Source: Modestobacter sp. (lineage in GTDB: Bacteria; Actinomycetota; Actinomycetes; Mycobacteriales; Geodermatophilaceae). Taken from it: DNA of 6,569 nucleotides. Position numbers and translations under genes: made by a program. Positions within the stretch are counted from its first letter, which is position 1, and every line of letters begins with the position of its first letter. Below, one piece after another: positions 5,609 through 6,569 of the stretch. The notes beneath the pieces were generated by a model. It did not search any database. It had not been told where the DNA came from and was given only the letters and a program-made list of their open reading frames with translations. The stretch lies in NCBI GenBank assembly GCA_025966175.1, contig JAOPVN010000333.1:1-6569 (forward strand), read 5' to 3'.

Positions 5609-5923
5609 ATGACCACAGGTGGAGTCCTCGTGCTGCTGTTCCTGCTCGGGCTGGGCGCGCTGGCCGTCGCCACGCTCGTCATCGCCGTCCGTGGCGGCCA
5701 GGGGCCGGCCGACCCGCCGGCCAGCCACGAGCGGGTGGACCCGGCCGGCTTCTTCTCGCTGTCCGAGCCGCGCGGCGTGCTGCCCCGGCACCCGGCGCAG
5801 TCCCGTCAGTCGGTCGGGCCCCGCCGGGGCAGCCGGCTCAGCGCCGCCAGCACCGCTGCTGCCGTCCAGACCGCGCGGGAGAGCCGCACGGCGCGGCGGA
5901 TGTCCCCGCGGACCGGCGGCTGA
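5609..5923 (+). CDS. Small single-pass membrane protein of unknown function, divergent from mocR
   Basis: This gene was not recognised. It encodes about 104 residues. Residues 4-27 (GGVLVLLFLLGLGALAVATL and onward) are one strongly hydrophobic transmembrane helix right after the start. A short polar tail follows: RGGQGPADPPASHERVDPAG, then FFSLSEPRGVLPRHPAQ, then a basic Arg/Ser-rich end (about 68-104). Reality is supported by the ATG start, the membrane helix and near-uniform G/C third positions in 5609-5805, where no other gene is present. The last 118 bases lie antisense to the 3' end of cobD. In that overlap both genes' third positions coincide, so the open frame there is partly free. The C-terminus is therefore either a genuine overlap or an extension after loss of an earlier stop. 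The divergent 60-base spacing makes it the natural target of MocR, which is inference. Confidence 0.65.
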   Translation: MTTGGVLVLLFLLGLGALAVATLVIAVRGGQGPADPPASHERVDPAGFFSLSEPRGVLPRHPAQSRQSVGPRRGSRLSAASTAAAVQTARESRTARRMSPRTGG

Positions 5924-6569
5924 CCGTCGCCCAGCGTCGGCCGCTCCTCCACCCGTTCGCCGTAGACGTTGCGACCGCCCAGCCGCAGCCCCAGGGCACC
6001 GGCCAGGGCGGCCTCGCAGCGCCCGGCGTTCGGACTGGGGTGGGCAGCGCCGTCCCGCTGCCAGGTCTGCCAGGCACCGGCCGGCGAGCCGCCGGCCAGC
6101 GGTGCGGTGAGCACGGTGAGGACGGCGGTCGCACGGGCGGGGACCCAGTTGACGACGTCGTCCAGGCGGGCGGCGGCCCAGCCGAAGCGGGCGTGGCGCG
6201 ACGAGCGGTACCCGACCATGGCGTCCAGCGTGTTGACCGCCCGGTAGCCCAGCAGCCCCGGCAGGCCGGCGACCGCGCCCCAGAACAGCGGTGCGACGGC
6301 GGCGTCGGAGGTGTTCTCCGCGACCGACTCGACCGTGGCCCGCACCAGCTCGGCCTCGCCCAGCCCACTCGGGTCGCGCCCGGCGAGGCTGGAGAGGTGG
6401 GCGCGGGCGGTGTCCAGGTCGCCGGCGGTCAGGTGCCGCTCCATGGTGGTGGCCGCGCGGCCCAGTGTGGTGCCGCCGAGCACGACCCAGGTGGCGGCGG
6501 CGGTCAGCGCGGTGCGGGCCAGCGGCCGGCCGGCGGTCAGCCGCGCCCCCGCCGTCCCCAGGGCGGTCG
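5806..6569 (-). CDS. cobD: Adenosylcobinamide-phosphate synthase CobD/CbiB (N-terminus beyond window edge)
   Basis: CobD (CbiB) is a polytopic inner-membrane enzyme that joins adenosylcobyric acid to (R)-1-amino-2-propanol or its phosphate, forming adenosylcobinamide (phosphate). It acts directly after CobQ. About 254 residues are visible and the frame is open to the right edge; the usual length is about 310-330, so the first 60 or so residues are missing. A GTG at 6483 is not the true start, because the family segment ARTALTAAATWVVLGGTTLG runs through it. Signature blocks are LVRATVESVAENTSDAAVAP, then LFWGAVAGLPGLLGYRAVNT, then LDAMVGYRS, FGWAAARLDDVVNWVPAR, and HPSPNAGRCEAALAGALGLR followed by LGGRNVYGERVEERPTLGDG. 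A final hydrophobic segment (AVWTAAAVLAAL) precedes the stop. The 3' end overlaps the convergent small membrane-protein gene by 118 bases. Confidence 0.96.
   Translation of the reverse strand, partial: TALGTAGARLTAGRPLARTALTAAATWVVLGGTTLGRAATTMERHLTAGDLDTARAHLSSLAGRDPSGLGEAELVRATVESVAENTSDAAVAPLFWGAVAGLPGLLGYRAVNTLDAMVGYRSSRHARFGWAAARLDDVVNWVPARATAVLTVLTAPLAGGSPAGAWQTWQRDGAAHPSPNAGRCEAALAGALGLRLGGRNVYGERVEERPTLGDGQPPVRGDIRRAVRLSRAVWTAAAVLAALSRLPRRGPTD

Noticed and set aside
5549..5791. N-terminal extension of MocR to an upstream start at 5791
   Set aside because: The extra 81 residues have no homology to the family, break the good coding statistics of the divergent small gene, and precede a proper ATG right before the conserved region.
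5818..5830. GCCCC-GCC-GGGGC hairpin as a terminator of the small gene
   Set aside because: It lies within conserved cobD coding sequence, has a three-base loop and no T tract, and is the kind of structure that GC-rich codons make by chance.

Overview
The window is very GC-rich, with coding strands whose third codon positions are almost all G or C, GTG starts and few Shine-Dalgarno sites. This points to a high-GC actinobacterium. A soil actinomycete of the Geodermatophilaceae type (Blastococcus, Modestobacter, Geodermatophilus) fits the composition and the PAS-ANTAR regulator, but the genus is inference. Coding density is high: seven recognisable genes plus one small membrane-protein gene, and no gene-free stretch above about 230 bases. 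No tRNA, rRNA, CRISPR array or insertion sequence was seen.

Layout from left to right. Positions 1-413 (minus) hold the N-terminal part of a PPOX-type flavoprotein. Head-to-head with it, 35 bases away, is a 4HBT-fold acyl-CoA thioesterase (449-838, plus). This converges, with a 7-base gap, on cobQ, adenosylcobyric acid synthase (846-2342, minus). cobQ overlaps the upstream plsC-type acyltransferase (2339-3004, minus) by ATGA. Before plsC lies a 127-base leader with a strong hexaloop hairpin just ahead of its ribosome-binding site. Before that, on the same strand, is a PAS-ANTAR regulator (3132-3866), which belongs to a family of RNA-binding antiterminators. A 227-base spacer separates it from a MocR-type GntR/aminotransferase regulator (4094-5548, minus). 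Divergent from MocR is a small single-pass membrane protein (5609-5923, plus). Its tail overlaps the end of cobD/cbiB (5806 to beyond the right edge, minus).

Functionally, the window is a fragment of the late cobalamin pathway. CobQ makes the amidated corrinoid (cobyric acid) and CobD attaches the aminopropanol arm. The two genes are interrupted by two regulators and a phospholipid acyltransferase. The most interesting feature is the order ANTAR gene, hexaloop hairpin, plsC-cobQ: it suggests, but does not prove, local RNA-level control of a lipid/cobalamin gene pair. The second point of interest is the MocR/small-membrane-protein divergent pair, with an interlocked inverted repeat over the mocR start codon.
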